DNA of 64,000 nucleotides from Massilia frigida. GTDB taxonomy: Bacteria; Pseudomonadota; Gammaproteobacteria; Burkholderiales; Burkholderiaceae_D. Shown here piece by piece: positions 29,485 to 40,332 of this stretch. The stretch spans positions 27,892-91,891 of the forward strand of contig NZ_WHJG01000032.1 in NCBI RefSeq assembly GCF_011682175.1, in the 5' to 3' direction. The position numbers and the translations under genes were made by a program. The notes under the pieces are model-generated. The model saw only the letters and a program-made list of their open reading frames with translations. It was not told where the DNA came from and made no database searches. Numbering within the stretch: the first letter of the stretch is position 1; every line of letters starts with the position of its first letter.

Positions 29485-30831
29485 CTATGGCTTGGCGCCG
29501 GCGAGCGCGGACGGCGCACTGGCGTGCCCCGCTCGATCGACCTTTACGCGCAGCACCGCCGCCGCCGCGCACAGCATGAGGGCGCCGGCCAGCATTATAA
29601 CGTTCTCGGGATTGCCGCCAAGCCAACTACGGTAGTACAGCGGCAGCGTGACAATCTGGATGATCATCGGGATCACGATGAACATGTTAAAGATGCCCAT
29701 GTAGACGCCAGTGCGCTCGGGCGGAATGCTCCCGGCCAGCATGATGTACGGGTTGCCCATGATGCTGGCCCAGGCCAGGCCGATGCCCACCATCGGTATC
29801 AACAGCAGCGCCGGCGACTGAATCTGCGGAATCGCCAGCATGCCGATGCCGGCCAGCGCCAGGCACACGCAATGCGTGGCCTTCGGTCCGTGGCGACGCG
29901 TGTACGGCACCAGCGCGAAGGCGCCGATAAAGGCAACCAAGTTATAGAACGCGCCGACCTTGCCATTGAGTAGCCCGGCGTCGCGAAAGCCCTGCGAGGC
30001 CGGGTCGGTGGTGCCGTAGATGGTGGTGGCCAGCGACAGGGTGATGTATTGCCAGTAGCAAAACATGGCGTACCACTGGAACAGCTTGACCAGCGCCAGC
30101 TGCTTCATCGTCGGCGGCATCTCGCGCATCGCGCTGCCGATCTCGCGCAGGGTGTGCGTAAAGCCCTGCGGCTGGCTGCGGATCGCCGCCAGCTCGCGCG
30201 CGCTCAACGCATGCTCCTTGGTGGTCCTGAGTGTCCACAGCACCGACGCGATCGAAAACACCGCGCCGATCAAGAACGCGGCGATGACGATGTGCGGGAT
30301 CTGGCTGGCGTTGACGGCATCCTTGTTCATCCCCGCCAGCACCAGCAGCGACGGCGTAAGGTAGGCCAGGGTCTGCCCCAGTCCCGTGAACGCGCTCTGG
30401 GTCATGAAGCCCAGCGAATGCTGCGCGGGATCGAGCTTGTCGCTCACAAAAGCGCGGTACGGCTCCATCGTCACATTGTTGGCCGCGTCGAGGATCCACA
30501 GCAGGCTGGCGGCCATCCACAGGGTGGGACTGAACGGCATGCACAGCAGGCCGATACTGCACAGGATCGCGCCGAGCAGGAAGTACGGCGTGCGCCGCCC
30601 CCAGCGCGTGACGGTGCGGTCGCTCATGGCACCCACGATGGGTTGGACGATCAGCCCCGTCACCGGGCCGGCCAGCCACAGATAGGGCAGGCTGGCCTCG
30701 TCGGCGCCGAGGTAGTTGTAGATCGGGCTCATGCTGCTTTGCTGCAGGCCGAAGCTGAACTGGATGCCGAAGAATCCGACATTCATGTTCACGATCTGCC
30801 AGAACGACAAGGTGGGTTTGGTGGTCGACAT
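29485..30831 (-). CDS. MFS sugar transporter (GPH/SLC45-like)
   Basis: 448 residues with twelve predicted membrane helices. [22 protein letters not shown] and the loop motif [19 protein letters not shown] (the MFS D-R-x-G-R-R pattern after helix 2) are characteristic of the sucrose/maltose-proton symporter group. It lies inside an operon with a sucrose-type GH13 enzyme and fructokinases, so uptake of sucrose or a related alpha-glucoside across the inner membrane is inferred. The gene sits 17 bases after the first kinase. Confidence 0.88.
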   Translation of the reverse strand: MSTTKPTLSFWQIVNMNVGFFGIQFSFGLQQSSMSPIYNYLGADEASLPYLWLAGPVTGLIVQPIVGAMSDRTVTRWGRRTPYFLLGAILCSIGLLCMPFSPTLWMAASLLWILDAANNVTMEPYRAFVSDKLDPAQHSLGFMTQSAFTGLGQTLAYLTPSLLVLAGMNKDAVNASQIPHIVIAAFLIGAVFSIASVLWTLRTTKEHALSARELAAIRSQPQGFTHTLREIGSAMREMPPTMKQLALVKLFQWYAMFCYWQYITLSLATTIYGTTDPASQGFRDAGLLNGKVGAFYNLVAFIGAFALVPYTRRHGPKATHCVCLALAGIGMLAIPQIQSPALLLIPMVGIGLAWASIMGNPYIMLAGSIPPERTGVYMGIFNMFIVIPMIIQIVTLPLYYRSWLGGNPENVIMLAGALMLCAAAAVLRVKVDRAGHASAPSALAGAKP

Positions 30832-30848
30832 GGTGCTCTTTCGTGGGG

Positions 30849-31802
30849 TCAGTCGGCGAGCCAGCGCGCGATGTAGGGCGCGTAAAAGGCGCGTTCGGCC
30901 GGCACCGCGCCGGCAATGGCGCAGACGGCGCCGGCAAACTCGTTGGCGCGGGCTAGGGTGAGCTCGAGCGGCCAGCCGCGCTCGCGCCCCAGCAGGAAGA
31001 GCGCGGAAAAGGCGTCGCCGGCGCCGACCGTGTCGACCATGCGCGCCGGCTTGACGGTATCGGCATGGACCAGGGTGGCGCCGTCGGCGCCGAAGTACAC
31101 CGAGCCGCGCGGCCCGAGCGTGACGATCAGGGCGTCGAGCGCGAAGATGCGGATCAGGGCCGTGCAGGCGCCGCGCACGCCGCTGCCGCCCATGTCGCCG
31201 GTGTCCTGGCGCGTGTGGGTGTACCAGCCGAACAGGTCCTGCAGTTCCTCTTCATTGACCTTGACGATGTCGGCTTCGTGCAGCGACTCGAACACGCAGC
31301 GCTCGCTGACCTGGCCTTCGCGCACATTCAGGTCCAGGTAGCGCACTGCGTCGCAGGAGCGCAACAGTGCGCGCAGCGCCGCGCGCGAGGTCGGGTGGCG
31401 CTGCGCCAGCGTGCCGAAATACACGGTCGATGGCGTGCATGCTGCGGCCGCGGCCAGCGCGGCGGTGCTGTCGATGTGGTCATAGGCCTGGTCGGGCAGG
31501 ATGGTGAAGCGATGACCGTGCTCGCCCCGTTCGACCAGCACGCATCCGGTCGGCCCGGTGGGGTCGCGCTGCAAACCCTGCTGCGCCAGGCCGAAACATT
31601 CGAATTGCGCGCGCAGCAGCGCGCCGGCCTGGTCGTCGCCGATGCGCGTGATCATCAAGGGCGCGCTGCCGAATGCCGCCAGGTTGCGCGCCACGTTGAA
31701 GGGCGCGCCGCCCACCACCTGCTCGCTAACGAAATCGTCCACCAGCGCCTCCCCGAACACCACGATCGATCCTGTCGCCATCTCCATGTCTGCCGCCCTC
31801 AT
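30849..31802 (-). CDS. PfkB-family sugar kinase (probable fructokinase), copy 1
   Basis: 317 residues if the ATG at 31802 is used; ATGs at 31787 and 31781 are also in frame and the start is not certain. The fold and motifs match copy 2: VVFGEALVDDF, VVGGAPFNVARNLAAFG and DTVGAGDAFSALFL with the catalytic Asp. Overall identity to copy 2 is visibly high along the whole length, including YLDLNVREGQ and VKVNEEELQ. It lies 35 bases after the GH13 gene. Retaining two kinases around a transporter suggests different substrates or expression balance. Confidence 0.85.
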   Translation of the reverse strand: MRAADMEMATGSIVVFGEALVDDFVSEQVVGGAPFNVARNLAAFGSAPLMITRIGDDQAGALLRAQFECFGLAQQGLQRDPTGPTGCVLVERGEHGHRFTILPDQAYDHIDSTAALAAAAACTPSTVYFGTLAQRHPTSRAALRALLRSCDAVRYLDLNVREGQVSERCVFESLHEADIVKVNEEELQDLFGWYTHTRQDTGDMGGSGVRGACTALIRIFALDALIVTLGPRGSVYFGADGATLVHADTVKPARMVDTVGAGDAFSALFLLGRERGWPLELTLARANEFAGAVCAIAGAVPAERAFYAPYIARWLAD

Positions 31803-31837
31803 TAAACCTGATCCATCGTTAAAAAATCATACTACGC

Positions 31838-33682
31838 TCAGCGTTCCAGCCACAGCATGTCCCAGGGCGCCAGCGCGATGGCGTCGCCCGCGCCCGGCCA
31901 CTGCCCCGCCCCGATATCGGACAGGCGAAACGAGAGCGGCTGCGCCGAAAAATTCGACAGGCTCAAAAAGCGCTCGCCGCGCGCCAGGGCCAGCAAGGCG
32001 GGGTAGGGTGTGTCGAGCAGCGCGCGCGGCGCATCGGCGGCCAGCACCGGCAAGCTGCGCCGCCGTTCAAGCAGCGCGCGCAAGGCGCCAAACACACGCC
32101 CGGCCGGCGTCGATGGATCGTGGCGCTGCGCGTAACGCAGCGGGTCGAACGGTGCGCGCTGCACCCAGCGCGTGTCGCGCGCGCGCCCGGCATCGTCGAG
32201 ATACGCGTGATCGTTTTGCATGCCCAGCTCATCGCCCATGTACAGCATCGGCATGCCGCCGAAGGCCAGCGCCAGGCCATGCAGCAGCATCAGGCGGCGC
32301 AGCGCGCATGCCTCCTGCTCCGGGCCGCGGGCCGTCTCCAGGCCCGCCAGCGCGGCGGCGCTGCCATTGGTGCCATGCACGGCGTGCCCGGCGCTGGTCT
32401 GGAACGCCACGCCGGCCGCGAAGCTGGCGCTGTCGCCGCCCCCGTAAAAATGGGCGATGGCGGCAAGCCGCTGCGGCGACCGGGCCTCCGCGCGCAGCAC
32501 GGTCCAGCCGATGTCGTCGTGGCAGCGCACATAGGTCAGCCAGCTGGCGGCCGGCGGCAGTGCCGGCGTGGCGGCGGCGACGGCGCGCAGCAGGCCGGCG
32601 TCCTGCTCGGCCAGCGCGGCCCAGCCGGCCGCCATCAAGGTGCTGTGGTAGGCCAGGTGGCATTCGCGCGCGCCGCCGCCGGCGTCGCCGAAGTAGGCGG
32701 GCAGTTCGCGCGTGGGGACGATCGCTTCGGCCTTGAGCAGCACCCCGGGCGCGGCGATCTCCACGATCGCGCGCAGCACCTGCAGCAGTTCGTGCGCCTC
32801 CGGCTGGTTCATGCAGTCGCTGCCCTCGCGCTTCCACAGAAAGGCGGTCGAGTCGAGCCGGAACACTTCCACGCCGCGGTTGGCAAGGCCCAGCAGGCTG
32901 CGGACCATGGCCGCCAGCACGTGCGGATTGGCGTAGTTCAGGTCCCACTGGAAGGGATAGAAGGTGGTCCAGACCCACGCCTGCATCGGATCGATCCAGG
33001 TGAAGTTGCCGGGCGCCGCCTCGGGGAAAATCTGGCCCACCGTCTGTTCGTAGCGATCCGGCTGTTTGCGCTCGGGGAAGACATGGAAGTAGTCGCGCAA
33101 GGCCGCGTCGCCATCCTTGGCGCCAAGCGCCCAGGCGTGATCGTCGGCCACGTGATTGAGTACCAGGTCGCAGCACAGGCTGATGCCGGCGCCGCGCAGC
33201 GCCGCCGTCAGGTCCAGCAGGTCGGCCTCGGTGCCGAGGGCCGGATCGACTTCGTCGAAGCTGGCCACGGCAAAGCCGCCGTCATTGTCGCCGGCGCGCG
33301 GGCGCAGGAACGGCAGCAGGTGCAGGTAGGTGACGCCCATCTCGCGCAAGTGGGCGATGCGCCCGATCACGCCGCGCAGGCTGCCGCCGAACTGCTGCAC
33401 GTAGGCGCTGTAGCCGAGCATGTGCTCGCCGGTGAACCAGGCGGGATCGGCGGCGCGCCTGGCGTCCTGCGCCAGCAGTTCGGGCGAACGCGCGCCGTGC
33501 AGCGCGCCGACGGCGCCCATCAGGTCCGCGTACCACGCGTGAAAATCGGCGCGATGGCCGTACAGCCGCCGCAGGCGGTCCAGCAGCACCGGTTCGTGCC
33601 GGGTGTAGCGCTGCGCCGCCTGCTCGCGCAGGTGAAGCGGCAGCGCGTCGAGCATGCGCTGGCGCGGAGAGAGTGTGGTCAT
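31838..33682 (-). CDS. GH13 amylosucrase / sucrose hydrolase
   Basis: 614 residues. The domain order is that of GH13_4 amylosucrases: an N-terminal helical domain (about 1-85), the (beta/alpha)8 barrel and a C-terminal beta-sandwich. The catalytic nucleophile is D277 (EVFRLDSTAF), the acid/base E319 (LLKAEAIV) and the transition-state stabiliser pair H388-D389 (RCHDDIGW). The enzyme either makes alpha-1,4-glucan plus fructose from sucrose or simply hydrolyses it, as the Xanthomonas SUH enzyme does; sequence alone does not decide. No signal peptide, so it acts in the cytoplasm after import. I use ATG 33682; a TTG lies 9 bases earlier. Confidence 0.9.
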   Translation of the reverse strand: MTTLSPRQRMLDALPLHLREQAAQRYTRHEPVLLDRLRRLYGHRADFHAWYADLMGAVGALHGARSPELLAQDARRAADPAWFTGEHMLGYSAYVQQFGGSLRGVIGRIAHLREMGVTYLHLLPFLRPRAGDNDGGFAVASFDEVDPALGTEADLLDLTAALRGAGISLCCDLVLNHVADDHAWALGAKDGDAALRDYFHVFPERKQPDRYEQTVGQIFPEAAPGNFTWIDPMQAWVWTTFYPFQWDLNYANPHVLAAMVRSLLGLANRGVEVFRLDSTAFLWKREGSDCMNQPEAHELLQVLRAIVEIAAPGVLLKAEAIVPTRELPAYFGDAGGGARECHLAYHSTLMAAGWAALAEQDAGLLRAVAAATPALPPAASWLTYVRCHDDIGWTVLRAEARSPQRLAAIAHFYGGGDSASFAAGVAFQTSAGHAVHGTNGSAAALAGLETARGPEQEACALRRLMLLHGLALAFGGMPMLYMGDELGMQNDHAYLDDAGRARDTRWVQRAPFDPLRYAQRHDPSTPAGRVFGALRALLERRRSLPVLAADAPRALLDTPYPALLALARGERFLSLSNFSAQPLSFRLSDIGAGQWPGAGDAIALAPWDMLWLER

Positions 33683-33745
33683 GGTTGCCAAAAAAGAGAG
33701 GAGGCCGCAGTCGGCGCGCTGGGAATGCGCCGGCCGCGGCGGGAC

Positions 33746-36028
33746 TTAGAACGCGTACTTGATGGTGGCCTTGATGGCACGGCCGCTGATCGAACGGGCG
33801 GCGTGGCCGTCGCCTTCGACTTCGGTGTAGCCGATCTTGTTGAACAGGTTGTTCGCGCTCAGCGCGAGCTGGGTACGCTCGCCCAACTGGTAATTGAAGA
33901 AGCCATGCACCACCGCGTAGGCCGGCATGATGATCGTGTGCGCGTCGTCGGCCCACGACTTGCCGGTGCCGATCGCGCTCACGCCGAAGCTGGCGTCCCC
34001 AATCACGTAGCTCGGCGTGAGCTGGTACACCACCTTGGCCTGGCGCCGTGGCGTGTTGCCGATAATGGCCTCGGCGCCGGGCGCGGTGGCGGTGATCCTG
34101 GCATGCGTCCAGGTGAGGCCGCCGGCCACGCGCAGCGCGCCGCCGTTGTAGGCCGCTTCCAGCTCGACGCCCTTGGCGTCGTAGCTGTTGGCGGTGCTGC
34201 GCTGGGTGGTCGCCTCGTAATTCGATTCGCGCGTCTTTGCCTGGAACACGGTGGCAAAGGTACTGATGCCGCCCTTGCGCCATTTGACGCCGCCTTCGAG
34301 CTGCTTGACCGTGTTGATGCTGACCGGCGCGCTGCCGTCCAGCGGAGCGCCGAACAGGATGCGGTCGGCATTGAAGGCGACGCCGTCGCTGGCGCGCGCG
34401 AACACCGCCAGGCCGGTGCCCAGCCTGTAGTTGCCGCCCACCGAATACGAGGTGCGCGCAAGGTCATAGTCGATCCGCTGCGCCGTCGCCGGATCGTAGC
34501 GCGTGGCAGCGCTGGCGATGTTGGCGCTGCCGCTGGCGCTTTGCATGTCGCGCCGCAGGCTGGCGTCGACATTCAATGCGCCGCGCTCGACACCCAGGTT
34601 CACATAAGGAGAGGTCAGCTTGTATTGCATGTCGACCGCGCGCGAACAGCAGGCGCCGAACGCCGGTCCGACCAGGCCCGGGGTGGCGCTGGCGGTGCGC
34701 AGCAGCGCCGGCTGGTCGCCGCTGGCCTGCATCAGGTACTCGTTGAAGTTCCAGGTCAGCCCGAGGTTTTGCACGGACAGGTACAGGCCGCCCGTGGCGG
34801 TTAGCTTGGTGCCCTGGTCCAGGGTAAAGGCCTTCGACAGGCGGGTGTCGTTGAACACGGCGCCGGCGTCGTCGATCGAGGTATTGAATACCACGGCGGA
34901 AAAGGCGCGGCCGCTGTAGGCCTTGCCGGCGTTCGGCCCGGTGGCGAAGGTGTACTCGCCCATGCTGCCGTTGTTGCCCGCGAAGACGCCGATAAAGCGG
35001 CCCGTGTTATCCGACCAGCGCAGGTTGTCGCTCAGGGTCCAGGCGTCGCCCAGGGTGAAGCGCGCTTCCAGGCCGATGGCGGTGCTCTTGACCGCCAGGC
35101 CATCGTTCACATCGCTAGCGACCTTGCCGTTGTCCTTGGCAAGCGTGACGTCGCGCACCCAGTGCGGCGAATAGAAGCTCACCTCGCGCGGATCGATGCC
35201 GGGGATCTCGGAGATGACCTTGTTGTTCACCTGGACCGGCACCGGCATGCCGGCCGGCGTCTTGTCGTTGACGTGCTTGAACGACAAGCGGATGAAACCA
35301 TTATCCAGTTCATGGGTGACATTGGCGCGGATCTGGCCGCCCTGCTCGGTGTTCATGCCGGTCTTGCGGATACCTTCGCCGTAGCGGTAAAAGCCGCCCA
35401 CGAAGAAGCGCGTCCTGTCCGACAAGGGCGCGCCATAGTCGAAGTCGACCCGCGTGGTGTCGTAATCGAGGCCCTTGGTCAGGCCGACGCTGCCGCCCTT
35501 CTCCACCCCGCTCTTGCTGATGAAGTTGATGATGCCGCCCGGCGCATTGCTGGCCAGGGTCGATGCGGAACCGCCGCGCACCACTTCCAGGTGATCGAGG
35601 CCGCCGTCGATCTTGACGTAGCTGTCCGGCGTGACGAAGTTGAAGTCGCCCGATTGCAGCACCGGCAGGCCGTCTTCCTGGATCTGCACGTAGCGCGCGC
35701 CGCCGGCCGACACTGGCACGCCGCGCACCGAGATGTTGGCATTGCCTTCACCCCCGGATGACTCCGAGCGCACGCCTGGGATCGAGCGCAGCACGTCGGC
35801 CGCGCTGGTGGGCGCGGTCTTGAGGACGGCGTCGAGCTCCAGGGTGCTGAGCGAGACGCTCGACTTCATTTTCGACGCGCCGCCGCTGGTGCCGGTGACG
35901 ACGACGCGCTCCATGTTCAGGCCATCGGTGGCGGGCACCTCGGTGGACGGGGTTTGCTGGGCGGCGGCGCCGATGTGAAGCACCGCGATGGACACGGCCG
36001 CGGCCATGCGGTTGGTCTGGAATTTCAT
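33746..36028 (-). CDS. TonB-dependent receptor of the sucrose-type locus
   Basis: 760 residues with a signal peptide (MKFQTNRMAAAVSIAVLHIGAAAQ), a TonB-box-like MERVVVTGT, the plug domain (TSAADVLRSIPGVRSESSGG; DHLEVVRGGSASTLASNAPGG) and the 22-strand barrel ending in a C-terminal Phe (ATIKYAF). The ATG has a strong GGAGGA site four bases upstream. It is the first gene after the LacI-controlled promoter and is followed by the GH13 gene, so outer-membrane uptake of sucrose or an alpha-glucoside is inferred, comparable to SuxA in Xanthomonas. It requires TonB. Confidence 0.92.
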   Translation of the reverse strand: MKFQTNRMAAAVSIAVLHIGAAAQQTPSTEVPATDGLNMERVVVTGTSGGASKMKSSVSLSTLELDAVLKTAPTSAADVLRSIPGVRSESSGGEGNANISVRGVPVSAGGARYVQIQEDGLPVLQSGDFNFVTPDSYVKIDGGLDHLEVVRGGSASTLASNAPGGIINFISKSGVEKGGSVGLTKGLDYDTTRVDFDYGAPLSDRTRFFVGGFYRYGEGIRKTGMNTEQGGQIRANVTHELDNGFIRLSFKHVNDKTPAGMPVPVQVNNKVISEIPGIDPREVSFYSPHWVRDVTLAKDNGKVASDVNDGLAVKSTAIGLEARFTLGDAWTLSDNLRWSDNTGRFIGVFAGNNGSMGEYTFATGPNAGKAYSGRAFSAVVFNTSIDDAGAVFNDTRLSKAFTLDQGTKLTATGGLYLSVQNLGLTWNFNEYLMQASGDQPALLRTASATPGLVGPAFGACCSRAVDMQYKLTSPYVNLGVERGALNVDASLRRDMQSASGSANIASAATRYDPATAQRIDYDLARTSYSVGGNYRLGTGLAVFARASDGVAFNADRILFGAPLDGSAPVSINTVKQLEGGVKWRKGGISTFATVFQAKTRESNYEATTQRSTANSYDAKGVELEAAYNGGALRVAGGLTWTHARITATAPGAEAIIGNTPRRQAKVVYQLTPSYVIGDASFGVSAIGTGKSWADDAHTIIMPAYAVVHGFFNYQLGERTQLALSANNLFNKIGYTEVEGDGHAARSISGRAIKATIKYAF

Positions 36029-36085
36029 AGTCTCCTCCGGTAGGGGATGCGCCGTAGACCGGCGCTTATTGGTGTGTGCGAGCAG

Positions 36086-36114
36086 ATTATGACTCAAGCA
36101 ATTTTTTAATGCAA
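36086..36114 (-). promoter_or_regulatory. Promoter of the sucrose-type operon
   Basis: On the minus strand TTGCAT (36114-36109) and CATAAT (36091-36086) are exactly 17 bases apart. The -35 hexamer lies inside the right half of the palindromic LacI operator, so a bound repressor would exclude RNA polymerase. Confidence 0.75.
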
Positions 36115-36125
36115 TCGATTGCATT
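36108..36125. promoter_or_regulatory. LacI-family operator O1 (perfect 18-bp palindrome)
   Basis: AATGCAATCGATTGCATT is a perfect palindrome with the central CG typical of LacI/GalR-family operators. It overlaps the -35 box of the operon promoter. Confidence 0.88.
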
Positions 36126-36174
36126 TCCGTTCAATTCAACGAAATGAGGCATTTTTTCCACAACATTGCAAATT

Positions 36175-36191
36175 AATGCAACCGATTACAT
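36175..36191. promoter_or_regulatory. LacI-family operator O2 (imperfect)
   Basis: TGCAACCGATTACA (36177-36190) differs from the O1 core TGCAATCGATTGCA at two positions. Its centre is 67 bases from that of O1, a spacing compatible with repression through DNA looping. Confidence 0.7.
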
Positions 36192-36230
36192 GCTATTCGA
36201 CAGGCGCTACAAGGAAGAGGGAACGGAAGA

Positions 36231-37277
36231 TCAGGAGGACGTGGCGCGGACGATCAGCTCGGTCGGCAATTGCAGGGAGCCGGCCGGCTTGCTGTCGATG
36301 ATCGCCAGCAGCGCCCCCACCAGGGCCTGTCCGGCGGCGCGGATCGGCTGGCGGATCGTGGTTAGCGGTGGATGGAAGTACGTGGACAGTTCGATGTCGT
36401 CATAACCGACCACGGCGACATCATCGGGCACCTGCTTGCCGAGCGCGCGCAGGGTGTTAATCGCGGTCATCGCCAGCAAGTCGCTGCAGGCAAACGCCGC
36501 ATCGTAGGGCACGGCGCGGCGCTCGATCTCGCGCACCGCCTGGTCGCCGCCCTCGGGCAGGAACGACACCGACACCCGCAGTTGCGGGTCCAGCGGCAAG
36601 CCATGCGCGGCCAGCGCGTTGCAATAGCCGCTGTAGCGCTGCGCGACTTCAGGCAGGTGGATATCGCCGAAAAACGCGATGCGCCTGCGCCCCGCCGCGA
36701 TCAGGTGCTCGGTGGCCAGCATGCCGCCGCTGACGTTGTCGCCGCCGACGGTGGTGTAGAGCTGCTGCGGCAGCTGCGCGCCCCACACGACGATCGGCAC
36801 GTGGCGCGCCGCCAGCTGGTTGAGCTGGTCGTGATGGCGCCACTGGCCGATCAGGATCAGGCCGATCACGCGCCCGGTATCGAAAGGCATGGCGGCCGCG
36901 TCGAGCTGCTCGGCGTCCACGCGCGAGAGCAGCATGTCGAAACCGCGCTCGGTCAGCGCATCGGCCAGGCTGCCGAGCATGCTCAGGAAAAACGGATCGG
37001 ACAAATGCTGGCGCGTCGCCGAATCGTAGGGAACCACCACGCCGATCGTGCGGTTCTGCTTGAGCCGCAGGTTTTGCGCGCCGATATTGATGGTGTACTT
37101 GAGGGAGCTGGCCAGCTCCAGGATGCGGGTGCGGGTTTCCTCGTTGACCAGCGGGCTGCGGTTCAGCGCGCGCGACACGGTCGCTTTCGACACGCCGGCA
37201 AGGCGCGCGATGTCGGCCATCTGCAAACGCTTTTGCGCGGCGCTGCCTGCAGCGTGGTCCGGTGGAGAAGTACCCAT
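36231..37277 (-). CDS. LacI-family transcriptional regulator of the sucrose-type operon
   Basis: 348 residues. The DNA-binding helix-turn-helix is at residues 20-40 (MADIARLAGVSKATVSRALN), followed by the hinge and a periplasmic-binding-protein-like effector domain (IGVVVPYDSATRQHL; VVGYDDIELSTYFHPPLTT). ATG at 37277 chosen since the HTH then starts near the N-terminus; the frame is open to 37676 across another gene. It is immediately upstream of the operators and TonB-dependent receptor on the same strand. The inducer is probably sucrose, fructose or a derivative; the alpha-glucoside identity is inferred from the operon. Confidence 0.9.
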   Translation of the reverse strand: MGTSPPDHAAGSAAQKRLQMADIARLAGVSKATVSRALNRSPLVNEETRTRILELASSLKYTINIGAQNLRLKQNRTIGVVVPYDSATRQHLSDPFFLSMLGSLADALTERGFDMLLSRVDAEQLDAAAMPFDTGRVIGLILIGQWRHHDQLNQLAARHVPIVVWGAQLPQQLYTTVGGDNVSGGMLATEHLIAAGRRRIAFFGDIHLPEVAQRYSGYCNALAAHGLPLDPQLRVSVSFLPEGGDQAVREIERRAVPYDAAFACSDLLAMTAINTLRALGKQVPDDVAVVGYDDIELSTYFHPPLTTIRQPIRAAGQALVGALLAIIDSKPAGSLQLPTELIVRATSS

Positions 37278-37294
37278 TGCCCCGCAGTGCGCGT

Positions 37295-37903
37295 TTAGAA
37301 CGGCACCGTGTCTTTGAACGACTGGCGCTCCGACAGCTTGTCGAACAGCTTGGCCAGGTTGGGGTAGTCGGTGCGCCAGTCGATCTCGGGGAAGCGGAAG
37401 GCGATCCAGCCGAGCGCGCAGCCGACGGCGACATCGGCCAGGGTGTAATGGTTGCCCTTGCAGAAAGGCGACTCGCCCAGGTTGGCCGACATGATGGCCA
37501 GGCCCGCATGCACCTTGCCCATCTGGCGTTCGATCCAGGCGCCGCTCTGCTGCTCTTCCGGACGCAGGGTTTTTTCCAGGCGCACCAGCACGGCCGCGTC
37601 GAGCACGCCGTCGGCCAGCGCTTCCCAGACCTTGATGTCGGAGCGGTCGCGCCCGTTCGGCGGCAGCAGCTTGCACACCGGCGTGAGCGTGTCGATGTAC
37701 TCGACAATGACGCGCGAATCGTACATCGAGCTGCCGTCTTCCATGATCAGGCAGGGCACCTTGCCCAGCGGATTGGACAGATGAATTGTCGTTTCGGCGG
37801 TCCAGACGTTTTCGAGTTCGAGATCATAGTCGAGCTTTTTCTCGGCCATGACGACACGAACCTTGCGGACAAACGGACTGGCGGTGGAACCGATGAGTTT
37901 CAT
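37295..37903 (-). CDS. Glutathione S-transferase (YibF-like)
   Basis: 202 residues. The N-terminal thioredoxin-fold domain begins MKLIGSTASPFVRKVRVVMAE with Ser in the active-site position, has the cis-Pro segment GKVPCLIMEDG and the glutathione contact YDSRVIVEYID. The C-terminal helical domain ends with QSFKDTVPF. The N-terminus and length match E. coli YibF. It is 17 bases upstream of the lacI-type gene on the same strand, but a functional link is not apparent. Divergent from purB. Confidence 0.9.
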   Translation of the reverse strand: MKLIGSTASPFVRKVRVVMAEKKLDYDLELENVWTAETTIHLSNPLGKVPCLIMEDGSSMYDSRVIVEYIDTLTPVCKLLPPNGRDRSDIKVWEALADGVLDAAVLVRLEKTLRPEEQQSGAWIERQMGKVHAGLAIMSANLGESPFCKGNHYTLADVAVGCALGWIAFRFPEIDWRTDYPNLAKLFDKLSERQSFKDTVPF

Positions 37904-38068
37904 AGATGCTTAGAGTGGACGATTGACCGACAGTATAGCATCGCGTCCGGCGGGCGATGGCCCCCGACAAGCCGCCCGGACGCGCTTGCAACATGGGCTT
38001 GACAAGGACGCCGGTGGTAAAATGCTGGTCTTTGCAGCCATGCACACAGTTCACCCACTCCTCCTTAA

Positions 38069-39460
<1,392 letters not shown>

Positions 39461-39493
39461 GTTGCTGGACCGCGTGATGTGACGCAAAACGTA

Positions 39494-39517
39494 AAAACGG
39501 GCCTGCGGGCCCGTTTT
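39494..39517 (+). terminator. Intrinsic terminator after purB
   Basis: AAAACGGGCC (39494-39503), loop TGCG, GGCCCGTTTT (39508-39517). Confidence 0.9.
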
Positions 39518-39611
39518 ACATTCACTTACGACTGATACGGCTTTCGGGCTAGCTGCCGGGGGTATCCTCCGTTAATCTTTTACTCAAGATCAAACGAACA
39601 GGAGCACTACC

Positions 39612-40163
39612 ATGGAACAGATCAACAAAGCCTCGCGGATTCACCCATTGATGGCGGCAGCGGCGCTGTCGGTCATCGCGCTCAGCGTAGCGGGTACCGC
39701 GGCCCTCACTGGCCTGCTTCCAAGCTCCAAGGCCGACACCAGCGCGGCCGCCACGGCGCCGCAAGCACTGGTGGCGCCCCAGGCACTCGCGGCGCAGCCA
39801 ACCCCGACGGCCCAGCAACTGGCCGACGCACAGATGATGGTGGCAAAGTATTCGCCGCCTGCCGCGCAGCCGGCACCGGAAGTCGTGTACCACAAGCCGG
39901 TGGCAAAGAAAGCAGTTCATACGCAGCACCGTGCACCGCAGCACACCCGGGTTGCGCAACACCAGTCGGACAACTACCGCGCACAGCCGGTGCAGCAGCA
40001 GCAAGCCAGCCAGCCTAACTATGTGGGCATCGGCGCCGGCGCAGTCATCGGCGGCCTGATCGGTAACCAGATTGGCGGCGGCAAGGGCAAGAAGATTGCC
40101 ACGGTGGCCGGTGTGATCGGTGGCGGCTTCCTGGGCAACGAAATCGCCAACCGCAACAAATAA
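39612..40163 (+). CDS. Glycine-zipper 2TM-domain protein
   Basis: 183 residues. An N-terminal membrane helix (MAAAALSVIALSVAGTAALTG) is followed by an Ala/Pro/Gln/His-rich linker and a C-terminal glycine-zipper domain (GIGAGAVIGGLIGNQIGGG, then VAGVIGGGFLGNEIANR), the pattern of the Rick_17kDa_Anti/2TM family found in outer-membrane lipoproteins such as SlyB. No lipobox Cys is present, so it should be anchored in the inner membrane with the zipper in the periplasm. CAGGAG precedes the ATG. The role is probably envelope-related; nothing more specific can be said. Confidence 0.8.
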   Translation: MEQINKASRIHPLMAAAALSVIALSVAGTAALTGLLPSSKADTSAAATAPQALVAPQALAAQPTPTAQQLADAQMMVAKYSPPAAQPAPEVVYHKPVAKKAVHTQHRAPQHTRVAQHQSDNYRAQPVQQQQASQPNYVGIGAGAVIGGLIGNQIGGGKGKKIATVAGVIGGGFLGNEIANRNK

Positions 40164-40217
40164 GACGGCAGCGCGCGAAGCGCACTGACTCAAAAAAGAT
40201 CGCTAAATGACGATCCC

Positions 40218-40263
40218 GTCGTTTCCGGCAGTGCCGGAAAGTCGTTTCCGGCAGTGCCGGAAA
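40218..40263. repeat. Two tandem 23-bp units, each a perfect 19-bp palindrome
   Basis: Each unit contains TTTCCGGCAGTGCCGGAAA (centre G), preceded by GTCG. The array lies between convergent genes and may act as a transcription stop or a REP-like element; it has no T-run. Confidence 0.8.
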
Positions 40264-40332
40264 CGACGGATCATAAGTCAACGGTGCACAGGATCGGCGC
40301 CGCAGTAACCGGTAGCGCGACACCTTGCTACT

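Noticed and set aside
32120..34804. 894-residue plus-strand frame over the GH13 and TonB-receptor genes
   Set aside because: Spans two real genes on the other strand and has shadow composition.
37994..38014. TTGACA with TAAAAT as the purB promoter
   Set aside because: Only 13 bases separate the hexamers, too short for a standard sigma70 promoter.
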